Origin: RUG708 sp050946535 | Lineage (GTDB): Bacteria; Bacillota; Clostridia; Peptostreptococcales; Anaerovoracaceae | Reading direction: 5' to 3' | Assembly (NCBI GenBank): GCA_050946535.1 | Contig: JBMNUZ010000005.1 | Span: 59,230 to 123,229 of the forward strand | Length of the DNA: 64,000 nucleotides | In this document: one piece after another, positions 43,093-52,743 of the stretch | Numbering within the stretch: the first letter of the stretch is position 1 | Layout of the letters: every line of letters starts with the position of its first letter | Program-made: the position numbers and the translations under genes | Notes under the pieces: model-generated | Told to the model about the DNA's origin: nothing | Database searches by the model: none | What the model saw: the letters and a program-made list of their open reading frames with translations, nothing else

Positions 43093-44679
43093 TTATTTTT
43101 CCGCGCGCAGCTTCTCGATGTCGTCTCTTTTCATATCGGCGACGCGTCTGGTGATCTCCAGCAGCGTCTTTGCGAACGGAGCGATAGTCTCTATCTCGCA
43201 GCGCTCGTTTACGGTATGCGGGTCGTGGATGCTGGTGCCGCCGCTCACCATGTACATGTCCGGATTGTCTCCGTAGAAGACCGACGGCTCGATGCCGATA
43301 TGCACGGCGTAAGGCTCGCCTTTCTCTCCGGTCACTTCTTCGTAGGCTGCGAGAGCGGTGTCGAGCAGCGGATTCTTTCCGTCGTACTCCCACGCTACGT
43401 ACTCTGCCAGTTCCGTCATTTTGAACCCTTCGCGCTCTGCCGCTCCGGCGTGTTCCCTTATGACAGAATCGTGCGTCTTCCTGTCGATGCTGCGCTCGAA
43501 AAACATTATATGAGTGTTCTCCTTTTCGGGGTCCGCCCATATGCGCCCGAGGTTGCACGATGTGTCCACGATATCCGGGAAATGCTTCATGTAGCTGACG
43601 ACTCCGCACGTCGTGCTGTTCGCGAAATCGATCAGCGAGTCACGAGTCCCCGCGCTCAGAGCCTTTTCGGGAGCAGGTACTTCTATAAGCTCGAACGTTC
43701 CTTCGTCTTCGGTGGCACTCTTTCTGGCCTCCGCCAGAGAAGCTCGTGCCACATCTCTGATGCGCTGCTCGTCTCTTCCGTCGAATTCGATGACAGCATC
43801 TGCCGACGACGGTATCACGTTGTGCGCGACGCCGCTGTCGAGAGAGCAGAGCATGTAGCTGATGCCTGCGTCCCTGATGTCCGCCAGCAGACGGCATATG
43901 AACGCGGCTCCGTTTATCCTCTTCTTATCGATATCGAATCCGGAATGGCCGCCGAGCAGACCTCTGATTCTGATTTCAAATGCTTTGACGGCTCTGTTTT
44001 TTCCGGACGAAAGCGCGGGAACGACCTCTGCCGGCTTTTCGAAGACCTCGCGTCTTCCGCCGGCGCTCGCCGTGATGAATCTTCCGGCCGTAAAGCCGTC
44101 GACGTTCACTATAAAATCGACATCGTCAAATAACGATGAACGTGTTCTTTCAGCGCCCAGGAGTCCCTGTTCCTCGCGTACCGTAAGGAGCACCCTGAGC
44201 GGGCCGTGCTTCGACGCTCTTATTCCTCCTTCTGTATCCGCCACTTTATCGAACAGCCAGAGGAAGGCTGCTATTCCTATTCCGTCGTCAGCTCCGAGCG
44301 ACGAGCGCCCCGACGTGTGAAGGACAGGCGTTCCGTCTGCATCTCTTCCTGCACGAAGCTCGATCGGATCCCTGGCCATATCGTATCCGCTGTCGTCGCC
44401 GGCCGCGCACACCATGTCCAGATGTCCCTGAAACATCAGCACAGGTGCGTCTTCGCAGCCCGGTGCAGCAGGAAGGCTCGCAGACAGATTGCCTGAAACA
44501 TCCATTTTCGTCGTGCAGCCTGAATCTTCAAGGAATTCGCGGAGCTTCACGGCGAGCGCCTTTTCATTGCCTGAACCGTGCGGAATCGAACATATTTCTT
44601 CGAAATGAGCGGCCACTCCGGCCGTCACGGGTTCTCCGAGCAGTTCTTTTATTTCTTTGTCTTCGTTTTCTACAACCAT
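43093..44679 (-). CDS. pepD: Aminoacyl-histidine dipeptidase (PepD, M20C)
   Basis: PepD is a zinc metallopeptidase that hydrolyses Xaa-His and other dipeptides in the cytoplasm. The 528-residue protein shows the M20 metal motifs: FQGHLDMVC (His, Asp), SLGADDGIGIA (bridging Asp), a VREEQGLLGA catalytic Glu pair, and late SGGTSIHDPH with a metal His. The IPHGSGNEKALA start region is typical of M20C. It is separated from the upstream DUF1292 gene by a terminator and converges on the cold-shock gene. It fits amino-acid or peptide-based nutrition. Confidence 0.93.
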   Translation of the reverse strand: MVVENEDKEIKELLGEPVTAGVAAHFEEICSIPHGSGNEKALAVKLREFLEDSGCTTKMDVSGNLSASLPAAPGCEDAPVLMFQGHLDMVCAAGDDSGYDMARDPIELRAGRDADGTPVLHTSGRSSLGADDGIGIAAFLWLFDKVADTEGGIRASKHGPLRVLLTVREEQGLLGAERTRSSLFDDVDFIVNVDGFTAGRFITASAGGRREVFEKPAEVVPALSSGKNRAVKAFEIRIRGLLGGHSGFDIDKKRINGAAFICRLLADIRDAGISYMLCSLDSGVAHNVIPSSADAVIEFDGRDEQRIRDVARASLAEARKSATEDEGTFELIEVPAPEKALSAGTRDSLIDFANSTTCGVVSYMKHFPDIVDTSCNLGRIWADPEKENTHIMFFERSIDRKTHDSVIREHAGAAEREGFKMTELAEYVAWEYDGKNPLLDTALAAYEEVTGEKGEPYAVHIGIEPSVFYGDNPDMYMVSGGTSIHDPHTVNERCEIETIAPFAKTLLEITRRVADMKRDDIEKLRAEK

Positions 44680-44691
44680 GATCGTTCCTTT

Positions 44692-44721
44692 AAAAAAGGC
44701 GGAGATAGCATGATCTCCGCC
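44692..44721 (-). terminator. Terminator of the DUF1292 gene
   Basis: Minus-strand perfect stem GGCGGAGAT/ATCTCCGCC followed by TTTTTT, 34 bp after the stop and just upstream of pepD. Confidence 0.92.
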
Positions 44722-44754
44722 TGAATCTTTCTACTGATAGATAATATAGATCGT

Positions 44755-45042
44755 TTAGTCAACAGCAAGCTTGTCAAACTCGTCGGCAACTCTCTCGAAC
44801 TCGGCATCGTCTACGATATCCGTGATATCGAATTCGTCGTCGCTGATTTCTTTATATCCGTAAAGATATACGTCGCCGCTTCCGTCATCAGGCAGCAGAG
44901 CTATGTATTCCTTTCCGTCGCAGTCGAAAATGCCGAGGATTTCGCATTCGACTTCTTCATCTTCGTCGTCAAACTTCAGAGTGACGTAATCTGCGTCGTC
45001 CTCTTCAGGCACCGGAGTCTGTTTTTTCTTATCGTCTGCCAT
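44755..45042 (-). CDS. DUF1292-family small acidic protein
   Basis: The 95-residue, strongly acidic product matches DUF1292 (YrzB-like): VTLKFDDEDEEVECEILGIF, then GKEYIALLPDD and a final VYLYGYKE strand before an acidic helix. The biochemical function is unknown. In many Firmicutes the gene is close to ruvX and alaS; that context is absent here. An AAAGGAGG site precedes the ATG and a strong promoter lies at 45083-45112. It is probably monocistronic. Confidence 0.9.
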   Translation of the reverse strand: MADDKKKQTPVPEEDDADYVTLKFDDEDEEVECEILGIFDCDGKEYIALLPDDGSGDVYLYGYKEISDDEFDITDIVDDAEFERVADEFDKLAVD

Positions 45043-45082
45043 GACTACCTCCTTTCAGTCTGTATGTATCAGGAACGTTTTG

Positions 45083-45112
45083 ATTATACATGATAGATGC
45101 GTGCGCGGTCAA
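45083..45112 (-). promoter_or_regulatory. Promoter of the DUF1292 gene
   Basis: Minus-strand TTGACC (45112-45107), 18-bp spacer, TATAAT (45088-45083), 41 bp upstream of the ATG. Confidence 0.78.
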
Positions 45113-45180
45113 CGACCGGCAGTCTTTTTGCATTTTTTTACACTTTTAGTGTCTTTTTCTGCATTTTTCTTTGCCTTTTG

Positions 45181-45258
45181 CAGTCTGTTGGCGGTCTGTT
45201 GGCGGTCTTTTTAGCGGTCCTTCAACGGTCCTTCGTCGGTCTTTTGGTGGTCTTCTCA
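45181..45258. repeat. 11-bp tandem repeat, about 7 copies
   Basis: GGTC words occur at 45193, 45204, 45216, 45227, 45238 and 45249, with an AGTC at 45182: spacing 11, 11, 12, 11, 11, 11. Consensus GCGGTCTTTTG. It lies just downstream of uvrC and upstream of the DUF1292 promoter. Confidence 0.88.
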
Positions 45259-45283
45259 GACAACAAAATGCATTCTATGCATT

Positions 45284-47137
45284 TTACAGATCCGAAAGAA
45301 ATTTATGCAGCTCCTCGGCCGCCTTCTCGTTCATTCCGTCGACTCCGGCGAGTTCCTCCACACTTGCCCCGCGCATTTTGTCTATGGAGCCGAACGTGGA
45401 CAGAAGCGCCTTTTTCCTCACCTTGCCGATGCCCGGAACCTCGTCGAGAATCGATTTCCGCATCGATTTGTTCCTTATATTATGGTGGTAATCTATCGCG
45501 AATCTGTGGACTTCGTCCTGAATCGCCGTTACGTATCTGAAGAGAACGGGCCGCGCCTTGAGATCGAGCTCCTTCTCGTCCACGATAAGTCCTCTGGTGC
45601 GGTGCCTGTCGTCCTTAACCATGCCTGCAACCGTGATGTTTTCGCCCAGCGCGTTCAAAACCTCGTTGACCGCATGAACGTGCCCGAGTCCGCCGTCGAC
45701 GAATATGATGTCCGGCCGTTTCGTGAAGCCTGGATCTCCCTTTTCAGCCCTGCGGAAACGCCTGTAGATGACTTCCTGAATGCTCGAATAGTCGTCTGCG
45801 CCTTCGACGGTCTTTATCTTGAATTTCCTGTAATCGCGGCGCTGCGGTTTTCCGTCCTCGAAAACGACCATGCCGCCTACCGAATCTACGCCGTTTATAT
45901 TCGAAATATCGTATGATTCTATGCGCCATTTCACCGGCACTTCGTTCCCGTCTTCGTCCCTGGCCGTGCGGCTGCCGAATACGGAAGCCAGTTCCTCGCT
46001 CACGATGTTGCGCCTCTCTTCGCGCTGGTTCTCGCGCTCGTCGAGTACCTTCATCATTTCGAGCACATCGCGCCTCGTCATTTCGAGAAGCGCCCGCTTG
46101 TCTCCCTTTTTAGGAACGTGAACCCTCACGTGGGCGCCACGCATGCTGGTCAGCCATTGTTCGAGCACTGCTGCGTCCGGCAGCTCGGTCTCCGTGATGA
46201 TTTCCCTCGGGATCAGGATGTCGGGCGTGTAATACTGCTTGATGAACGCTTCTATGACTTCGGCCCTGCTGTCGGAACCGTCCGTGTCCATGTGGAAGCT
46301 GTCTCTGCCGGAAAGTTTTCCGTTGCGCACGTAAAACATGACTATGTGCAGGCCCTCCGCGCCTTTTGCGGAATGAATGATGTCCAGGTCCTGTTCTCCG
46401 CCGAGGACGACCTTCTGCTTCTCGCCTATGGCTTTTACTGCGTTGATCTTGTCGCGGTATTCGGCGGCTCTCTCGAAGTTGAGTTCGCGGCTGCATTCCT
46501 GCATGCGCTCGGTCAGCGTTTCGATCATTTTCTTGTTGTGGCCTTTGAGGAAGTACAGTACGTCGTCCACGGACTTTCTGTACTCGGATTTGCTGACGCC
46601 GCCCGTGCATATTCCCCGGCACTGCTCGATGTGGTAATTGAGGCACGGCCTGAAGCCTTCCGGAAATGTCTTCGCCGAGCAGTGCTTCAGTTTGTACTCA
46701 CTGTTCAACAGATCTATCGTCTCGTTGACCGCTCCGACGTCGCTGTAAGGGCCGAAATACTCGGATCCGTCGTCGACGACTCTGCGCGTCTTCACGACTC
46801 TCGGGTAGTCGTCGGCCAGCGTGACTTTGATGTACGGATATGTCTTGTCGTCGCGGAGCAGTATGTTGTATTTAGGCTTGTACTTCTTGATGAGATTGCA
46901 TTCGAGAATCAGCGCCTCGTATTCCGAGTCGGTCGTGATGTATTCGAATTCGGCAATATTCGCGACCATAGCGCGTACTTTCGGCGCCATGTTGGTCTGC
47001 GATCTGAAATACTGCGTCACCCTGTTTTTCAGGTTGACGGCCTTTCCCACGTAAATGACGTGGCCGAGCTTATCCCTGTGTAGGTATACGCCCGGTTTGT
47101 CCGGCAGTCTCTTTATGTTCTTTTCAATATCAAACAT
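45284..47137 (-). CDS. uvrC: Excinuclease ABC subunit C
   Basis: UvrC makes both incisions in nucleotide excision repair with UvrA and UvrB. The roughly 617-residue chain starts with a GIY-YIG nuclease domain (PDKPGVYLHRDKLGHVIYVG). A UvrB-binding segment follows (about residues 200-240), then the RNase H-like 5' nuclease domain with SYDISNINGVDSVGGMVVF and DGGLGHVHAV. Two helix-hairpin-helix motifs close the protein (LDEVPGIGKVRKKALL and VDGMNEKAAEELHKFL). The ATG at 47137 is chosen for its AGGTG site; a GTG three codons earlier is possible. It stands alone. Confidence 0.96.
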   Translation of the reverse strand: MFDIEKNIKRLPDKPGVYLHRDKLGHVIYVGKAVNLKNRVTQYFRSQTNMAPKVRAMVANIAEFEYITTDSEYEALILECNLIKKYKPKYNILLRDDKTYPYIKVTLADDYPRVVKTRRVVDDGSEYFGPYSDVGAVNETIDLLNSEYKLKHCSAKTFPEGFRPCLNYHIEQCRGICTGGVSKSEYRKSVDDVLYFLKGHNKKMIETLTERMQECSRELNFERAAEYRDKINAVKAIGEKQKVVLGGEQDLDIIHSAKGAEGLHIVMFYVRNGKLSGRDSFHMDTDGSDSRAEVIEAFIKQYYTPDILIPREIITETELPDAAVLEQWLTSMRGAHVRVHVPKKGDKRALLEMTRRDVLEMMKVLDERENQREERRNIVSEELASVFGSRTARDEDGNEVPVKWRIESYDISNINGVDSVGGMVVFEDGKPQRRDYRKFKIKTVEGADDYSSIQEVIYRRFRRAEKGDPGFTKRPDIIFVDGGLGHVHAVNEVLNALGENITVAGMVKDDRHRTRGLIVDEKELDLKARPVLFRYVTAIQDEVHRFAIDYHHNIRNKSMRKSILDEVPGIGKVRKKALLSTFGSIDKMRGASVEELAGVDGMNEKAAEELHKFLSDL

Positions 47138-47394
47138 CGAAATCACCTGTCCTGAAAAACATTTTATTAATATATGCTGCCCGCCGTCCGCTGCCCGTTG
47201 ACCACTTTCCGTAAACTGTTATCTGCGCTCTGCTGTAATATACCCCGGACTATTGCACATGCACTCTCGCGGAATTTTCTCCTATTCTGCGTGCTGATTT
47301 TGCGCCCGCTTTCTGCTGCACGCTCGTTGGCAGGCTGCTTGCTCACTGTTAGCCTCTGGGCGGCATTGTTATTGTACTCGCCTGTCCAGACAAT

Positions 47395-48510
47395 TTATTT
47401 CTGAGCGGCATGCTCCGCCATTATTTCCTTAACTGTTTTAACGAAGGTTTCCATTTCCTCCTCGGTTCCGATCGTAATCCTGAGGCGGCTGCTGATGCGC
47501 GGCTTGTCGAAATATCTCACCAGAACGCCTCTTTCGCGCAGTTCTCTGAAAAATTCCTCCGCGGTGGCAGAGCCTTCCGGCGGCTGGGCGAATATGAAAT
47601 TGGACTTCGAATCTATGACGTCCCAGCCGAGTTCTCTGAGCTCAGCGGTCACTGTGCCGCGTGTCTTGATTATCTTGTTTCTGGTCTTCTCGAAGTAATC
47701 AACATCTTCGAAAGCTGCGCACGCGGCGGCGTTTCCGAGCCTGTCGAGCGTATACGAGTTGAATGTGTTCTTTACGGTATCGAGCACTTTTATAAGATCC
47801 CTGCACCCGATCGCGAATCCGCATCTGATGCCCGCGAGCTGGCGCGACTTCGACAGCGTCTGAACGACGAGCAGGTTGCCGTATTTATTTACCAGACCTG
47901 CGGCCGTATCCGCTCCGAAATCTACGTAAGCCTCGTCGACGATTATCAGCTTGTCTCTGTCGGCCTCGAGTATCGATCTGATGTCGCTGAGCGAAATCGC
48001 TGCTCCCGTCGGAGCATTCGGATTGCAGAGAAACATTCCTGCCACATCGTCCGGAAGATTTTTGACTGCCTCCTGATCGAGCGAGAAGTCGTCCTTCAGC
48101 GGTATGTTCGCGTACGGCACGCTGAACAGCGACGTGATCACCGGATAAAAAGTATATGTGATGTCCGGGAATGCCACCTTTTTTCCCGCAAAAAACGCAG
48201 GGCAGATGAGCGCCAGGATCTCGTCGGATCCGTTTCCCATGAATATATTTTCTTTAGTAAGCGCGTCGCTTCCCTTAAGGCCGAGTGCCTTGTTGTAGTA
48301 GGCAGCTGCTGCTTCGCGCGGCTTTTCGGCGTCCGGGTCAGGATAGAGCCTCAGGCTGCCGATTTCCTTTTCTATTGCAGCCGTAACCTCCGGCGAAGGC
48401 GGATACGGGCTTTCGTTCGTGTTGAGTTTTATATATTTTTTGTCCTTCGGCTGCTCGCCGGGCACGTACGGCACCAGTGAAGCTGCCAGATCGCTGATGA
48501 ATTCTGCCAT
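47395..48510 (-). CDS. hisC: Histidinol-phosphate aminotransferase
   Basis: HisC is a class I/II PLP aminotransferase that converts imidazole-acetol phosphate to histidinol phosphate. The 371-residue protein has KLNTNESPYPPSP near the start, the NPNAPTGA loop, IVDEAYVDFG, and the PLP lysine in QTLSKSRQLAGIRCGFAIG. The C-terminal RITIGTEEEM is also typical. Other his genes are not adjacent, so it could serve in phenylalanine/tyrosine transamination as well. The start at 48510 follows a GAGAGG site; the frame could be extended to 48636 but without any family sequence. A 240-bp gene-free gap separates it from uvrC. Confidence 0.92.
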   Translation of the reverse strand: MAEFISDLAASLVPYVPGEQPKDKKYIKLNTNESPYPPSPEVTAAIEKEIGSLRLYPDPDAEKPREAAAAYYNKALGLKGSDALTKENIFMGNGSDEILALICPAFFAGKKVAFPDITYTFYPVITSLFSVPYANIPLKDDFSLDQEAVKNLPDDVAGMFLCNPNAPTGAAISLSDIRSILEADRDKLIIVDEAYVDFGADTAAGLVNKYGNLLVVQTLSKSRQLAGIRCGFAIGCRDLIKVLDTVKNTFNSYTLDRLGNAAACAAFEDVDYFEKTRNKIIKTRGTVTAELRELGWDVIDSKSNFIFAQPPEGSATAEEFFRELRERGVLVRYFDKPRISSRLRITIGTEEEMETFVKTVKEIMAEHAAQK

Positions 48511-48565
48511 TTGCTGCCTCTCGTTTTCATCTGTCTGTCGTGAATTAGAATAAAATCGTAACAGA

Positions 48566-48594
48566 ATTATAATACCACAAAGACGCCGCTGCAA
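48566..48594 (-). promoter_or_regulatory. hisC promoter
   Basis: Minus-strand TTGCAG (48594-48589), 17-bp spacer, TATAAT (48571-48566), 56 bp upstream of the ATG at 48510. Confidence 0.75.
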
Positions 48595-48633
48595 CACACC
48601 ACGGAAGCCGATTCCGCGTGGCCACAAGGCGCA

Positions 48634-48669
48634 CAAAAAAGAGAGCCGCGCTTTTAACGCAGCCCTCCC
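48634..48669 (-). terminator. Terminator of the hydrogenase operon
   Basis: Minus-strand 10-bp stem GAGGGCTGCG/CGCGGCTCTC (two G-U pairs), loop TTAAAAG, followed by TTTTTT, about 125 bp after the hydA stop. Confidence 0.85.
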
Positions 48670-48793
48670 TTTTCAGTTCCGGCACATGGTCCGTGCCAAT
48701 AATTTTATATATCTGCCCGTTCCTGTGCCGGTATAGGTAGAGAGATATTTATGACACAAATTCAGTCACGTACTTACAAATTCAGTCTGATAC

Positions 48794-50533
48794 TCAGAAC
48801 TGTTCTCTCGGTGTGTAAGTCGTGTGCAGGAGCTGATGTGCTTTTTCACTGCCCGGCTCTCCGAGGAATCCCTCGTATATGCCCTTCATAACCGATTCGT
48901 TCTGATGCGACTTTCTGATAGCCGAATTCCTGTCCTCTTCGTAAAGTGCCTTCGCTCTTTCCTCTCTGAGGTCGATCCAGTTCTTTACTGAAGCAGGCTG
49001 GATAGGCTGGCCGCCGCCGTTTACGCAGCCGCCCGGGCACGCCATGATCTCGACGAACTGCCAGTCAGCTTCGCCGGCGCGGATCTTGTCGAGTACCTTC
49101 CTGGCATTGGCGATGCCGTGAGCTACAGCGACCTTGATCGTGCTGCCGTTGATTTCGACAGCCGCTTCCTTGACGCCCTTCACGCCTCTTACGTCGTGAT
49201 AATCGATTTCCTTCAGGTCTTCACCAGTAAGGATATCTGCTACAGTTCTGAGAGCAGCTTCCATAACTCCGCCGGTAGCTCCGAAGATTACGCCTGCGCC
49301 CGATGCGTCGCCGAACGGGCTCTCGTAGTCTCCGTCGCATTCCTGGAAGTTGATTCCGCACTCTCTGATCATCTGAGCGAGCTCGCGTGTAGTGAGTACA
49401 TAATCTACGTCCTGCATGCCGTCTTCGCTGAGTTCAGGTCTCTTGCACTCAAATTTCTTCGCTGTGCAAGGCATTACCGAAACGTTTACGATCTTGGAAG
49501 GATCTATGCCAGCTTCCTGAGCGTAGTACGTCTTGAGGACGGCTCCGAACATCTCGTGCGGTGATTTGCATGTAGAGATGTTAGGAAGGAGATCAGGATA
49601 ATAGTGTTCTGCGAACTTGATCCATCCAGGGCTGCATGAAGTGATGAGCGGAAGGGTTCCGCCGTTCTGCATTCTCTGGAGCAGCTCTGTTCCTTCTTCC
49701 AGGATCGTGAGGTCCGCCGAAGTATCTGTATCGAATACCTTGTCGAATCCCATGCGGAGCATTGCTCCTACCATCTGTCTTGTAGCAGCAGTGCCGATAG
49801 GCATTCCGAATTCCTCGCCGATGGCAGCTCTTACTGCAGGCGCCGTCTGTACGAGTACAACCTTGTCAGGATCTTCTATGGCTTTCCATACATCCTTGAT
49901 GGAGCTCTTCTCTGAAAGTGCTCCCACTGGACATGAGATTACGCACTGGCCGCAGTTGATGCATGCCACGTCGCCGAGTCCCTGGCCGAAAGCAGGTCCT
50001 ATCTGCGTTACGAATCCTCTGTTTATAGCATCGATTACGTGAATGTTCTGGAGATTTGCGCACGCACCGACACAGCGGCGGCACGCTATGCACTTCTGCG
50101 GATCTCTGACGATCGAAGCAGACGAATCGTCGACAGGCAGATCGCACATCTCGCCTTCATACTCAACTTCGGTAATATTCATCTGGTCGCACAGAGCCTG
50201 CAGTTCGCAGTTTCTGTTTCTGACGCACGTAAGACATTCTTTCTTGTGATTTGAAAGAAGAAGTTCGAGGTTTGTCTTTCTCGCTTCTCTGATGGCAGGC
50301 GACGACGTGTAGATCTCATTGCCCTCGGCAACAGGATAAACGCATGCTGACTGAAGAGCGCGGGCGCCCTTTACCTCGACGAGGCACATACGGCATGCGC
50401 CGATTTCATTTACACCTTTAAGGTAGCACAGTGTCGGAATATTGATGCCCGCAGCTCTCGCAGCCTCGAGGACAGTCGTACCTTCTTCCACTTGTATTGC
50501 TTTTCCATCTATTGTAATATTTACCATACTCAT
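48794..50533 (-). CDS. hydA: [FeFe]-hydrogenase catalytic subunit (HydA/HndD type)
   Basis: This 579-residue subunit evolves or oxidises H2 in a cytoplasmic NAD(P)- and ferredoxin-linked complex. Order: N-terminal [2Fe-2S] plant-type domain (GACRMCLVEV), a His-Cys3 cluster (HKKECLTCVRNRNC), two [4Fe-4S] motifs (CIACRRCVGAC, CINCGQCVISC), then the H-cluster domain with P1 ITSCSPGW, P2 MPCTAKKFECKRPE and P3 EIMACPGGCVNGGGQP. These are canonical group A motifs. The small-subunit region is fused at the C-terminus. It is the last gene of the ten-gene operon and follows the NuoF-like gene by 14 bp, as in electron-bifurcating hydrogenases. Confidence 0.96.
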   Translation of the reverse strand: MSMVNITIDGKAIQVEEGTTVLEAARAAGINIPTLCYLKGVNEIGACRMCLVEVKGARALQSACVYPVAEGNEIYTSSPAIREARKTNLELLLSNHKKECLTCVRNRNCELQALCDQMNITEVEYEGEMCDLPVDDSSASIVRDPQKCIACRRCVGACANLQNIHVIDAINRGFVTQIGPAFGQGLGDVACINCGQCVISCPVGALSEKSSIKDVWKAIEDPDKVVLVQTAPAVRAAIGEEFGMPIGTAATRQMVGAMLRMGFDKVFDTDTSADLTILEEGTELLQRMQNGGTLPLITSCSPGWIKFAEHYYPDLLPNISTCKSPHEMFGAVLKTYYAQEAGIDPSKIVNVSVMPCTAKKFECKRPELSEDGMQDVDYVLTTRELAQMIRECGINFQECDGDYESPFGDASGAGVIFGATGGVMEAALRTVADILTGEDLKEIDYHDVRGVKGVKEAAVEINGSTIKVAVAHGIANARKVLDKIRAGEADWQFVEIMACPGGCVNGGGQPIQPASVKNWIDLREERAKALYEEDRNSAIRKSHQNESVMKGIYEGFLGEPGSEKAHQLLHTTYTPREQF

Positions 50534-50547
50534 AAACCGTTGTCCTC

Positions 50548-52350
50548 CTACGACTCTTTGTAAATAGCCTTAAACGGGCATCTATCGAGACATGCGCCGC
50601 ACTTCAGGCACCTGGACTGATCAATTTCATAAGGTACTTTCTTTGCACCGCTGATGCAGGCAACCGGGCATGTCTTTGCGCAGATGCCGCAGCTCTTGCA
50701 CAGGTCCTTGTTGATCTTGATCTGGATGAGTTTCTTGCATACGCCGGCAGGACACTTCTTGTCGACTACGTGTGAAATGTATTCGTCTCTGAAGTATCTG
50801 ATCGTGCTCAGTACAGGGTTCGGAGCGGTCTGGCCGAGTCCGCAGAGAGCCGATGCCTTGATGTTCTTGGCCAGCTTCTCGAGTTTGTCTATATCTTCGA
50901 GCGTTCCTCTGCCGTCCGTTATCTTCTCGAGTATCTCGAGCATTCTCTTTGTACCGATTCTGCAAGGAGGACACTTTCCGCATGATTCGTCTACCGTGAA
51001 TCCGAGGAAGAACTTCGCGATGTCGACCATGCAGTTGTCTTCATCCATGACGATGAGTCCGCCTGATCCCATCATCGAACCTATGGCGTTCAGATCGTCG
51101 TAAGTCATAGGCGTATCGATCAGCGAAGCAGGAATGCATCCGCCTGAAGGACCGCCTGTCTGAGCAGCCTTGAATTTCTTTCCGTTAGGAATGCCTCCGC
51201 CGATATCGTAGATGATTTCTCTGAGCGGAGTGCCCATTTCGATCTCGACGAGTCCTGTATTGTTGATTTTTCCGCCTACGGCGAATACCTTCGTACCCTT
51301 TGACTTTTCGGTACCCATGGCTGCGAACCATTCAGGACCGTTGAGGATGATCGGGCAGATATTTGCATATGTTTCAACGTTGTTGAGCATTGATGGTTTT
51401 CCGAAAATACCCTTTACCGCAGGGAATGGCGGACGAGGACGAGGTTCTCCTCTCTTTCCTTCGATTGAATTCATGAGAGCGGTCTCTTCGCCGCATACGA
51501 ACGCGCCTGCGCCGAGCCTTATCTCGATGTCGAAATCAAATCCCGTATCGAAGATATTCTTTCCGAGCAGTCCGTATTCTCTGGCCTGCTTGATGGCTAT
51601 CGTCAGTCTTCTTACTGCCGTAGGATATTCGGCTCTTACGTAGATGTAGCCCTGATGCGAGCCGATTGCGTATCCTGCGATCGCCATAGCTTCGAGAACC
51701 GAGTGAGGGTCGCCTTCGAGGACGGATCTGTCCATGAATGCGCCCGGGTCGCCTTCGTCTGCGTTACATGCTACATATTTAACGTCGCCCTTTGAAGCGG
51801 CTGCGAAAGTCCATTTCTTTCCTGTAGGGAATCCTGCACCGCCTCTGCCTCTGAGTCCTGAAGCCGAAACGACGTCTATTACCTGCTGCGGAGTCATTTC
51901 AGTGAGGACTTTTCCGAGAGCCTTGTAACCGTCGTAAGCGATGTATTCATCGATATTCTCAGGGTCGATGCGTCCGCAGTTCCTGAGGGCTACTCTCTTC
52001 TGTCTCTTGAAGAAGTCGGTGTTCTCTGCCTTGTGGCCTTCTGAATCGTAAGCTTCGCTTCTGTTCGTGATGAGCAGCTTGTCCACGATTCTGCCCTTGA
52101 GAAGGTGCTCCTCAGCGATCGTATCGATGTCCTTGAGCGATACTCTTGAGTACATGGAGCCTTCCGGATATACGACTACGATAGGGCCTTCGGCGCAAAG
52201 TCCGAAGCATCCTGTCATAATCACCTTAACTTCGTCCTGAATTCCGAGTTCGGCGAGCTTCTCTTCGAGACGCTCCTTGAGCTTCATGGAATTGTTAGAG
52301 AGACATCCGGTACCTCCGCATATTAATACGTGTGATCTTGCAATTTGCAT
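50548..52350 (-). CDS. hydB: NuoF-like NADH-binding hydrogenase subunit (HydB/HndC type)
   Basis: This 600-residue flavoprotein links NAD(H) to the hydrogenase. It has an N-terminal thioredoxin-like [2Fe-2S] region (CGGTGCLSNNS with TGCFGLCAEGP). The FMN/NADH-binding core follows (GLRGRGGAGFPTGKKW, CNADEGDPGAFMDR) and then a SLBB region. The NuoF [4Fe-4S] site is SCGKCPPCRIG, and two C-terminal ferredoxin motifs close the chain (CKSCGICAKTCP, CLKCGACLDRCP). This full architecture is that of bifurcating HydB/HndC. An AGGAGG site precedes the ATG. It is 37 bp downstream of the small ferredoxin gene. Confidence 0.95.
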   Translation of the reverse strand: MQIARSHVLICGGTGCLSNNSMKLKERLEEKLAELGIQDEVKVIMTGCFGLCAEGPIVVVYPEGSMYSRVSLKDIDTIAEEHLLKGRIVDKLLITNRSEAYDSEGHKAENTDFFKRQKRVALRNCGRIDPENIDEYIAYDGYKALGKVLTEMTPQQVIDVVSASGLRGRGGAGFPTGKKWTFAAASKGDVKYVACNADEGDPGAFMDRSVLEGDPHSVLEAMAIAGYAIGSHQGYIYVRAEYPTAVRRLTIAIKQAREYGLLGKNIFDTGFDFDIEIRLGAGAFVCGEETALMNSIEGKRGEPRPRPPFPAVKGIFGKPSMLNNVETYANICPIILNGPEWFAAMGTEKSKGTKVFAVGGKINNTGLVEIEMGTPLREIIYDIGGGIPNGKKFKAAQTGGPSGGCIPASLIDTPMTYDDLNAIGSMMGSGGLIVMDEDNCMVDIAKFFLGFTVDESCGKCPPCRIGTKRMLEILEKITDGRGTLEDIDKLEKLAKNIKASALCGLGQTAPNPVLSTIRYFRDEYISHVVDKKCPAGVCKKLIQIKINKDLCKSCGICAKTCPVACISGAKKVPYEIDQSRCLKCGACLDRCPFKAIYKES

Positions 52351-52386
52351 GAGTTATCCTCCTAATTAAGCGTTATCATCACCCTG

Positions 52387-52743
52387 TTAACCGATCGTGT
52401 ATTCTTCCACCGGCTGTCCGTTTACTATGTGTTCGGCTACAACTCTCTTCGCCTTTTCAGGAGTCATATGAACATAGGTTGTCTTCTTGCCGTCTTCATC
52501 GTAAACGTCGACCATAGGCTCGAGCGCACACATACCCATGCATCCTGTCATGCTGACCGATACGTCGTCGAGATGTCTGGTGGCTATCTCTTCGACGAAG
52601 GTATTCATCACCGGTCTTGCTCCAGCCGCGATGCCGCATGTCGCCATGCCTACAACGATACGTTCTCTCGTATCGGTGTTTCTCATGTTCATTTTATCAA
52701 GGCTTTTCTGTCTAAGTTCAGCCAGTTCAGCTAATGATTTCAT
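52387..52743 (-). CDS. Thioredoxin-like [2Fe-2S] ferredoxin subunit (HndB type)
   Basis: This 118-residue protein matches the small ferredoxin-like subunit (HndB) of NAD(P)-linked hydrogenases. The first motif is MATCGIAAGARP and the second TGCMGMCALEP, so three obvious cysteines are in the expected positions; the usual fourth at the first motif is replaced, as in other HndB-like sequences I know. It may therefore hold a modified cluster or have a structural role. The ATG lies 17 bp inside the upstream ATPase gene, indicating tight coupling. Confidence 0.9.
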   Translation of the reverse strand: MKSLAELAELRQKSLDKMNMRNTDTRERIVVGMATCGIAAGARPVMNTFVEEIATRHLDDVSVSMTGCMGMCALEPMVDVYDEDGKKTTYVHMTPEKAKRVVAEHIVNGQPVEEYTIG

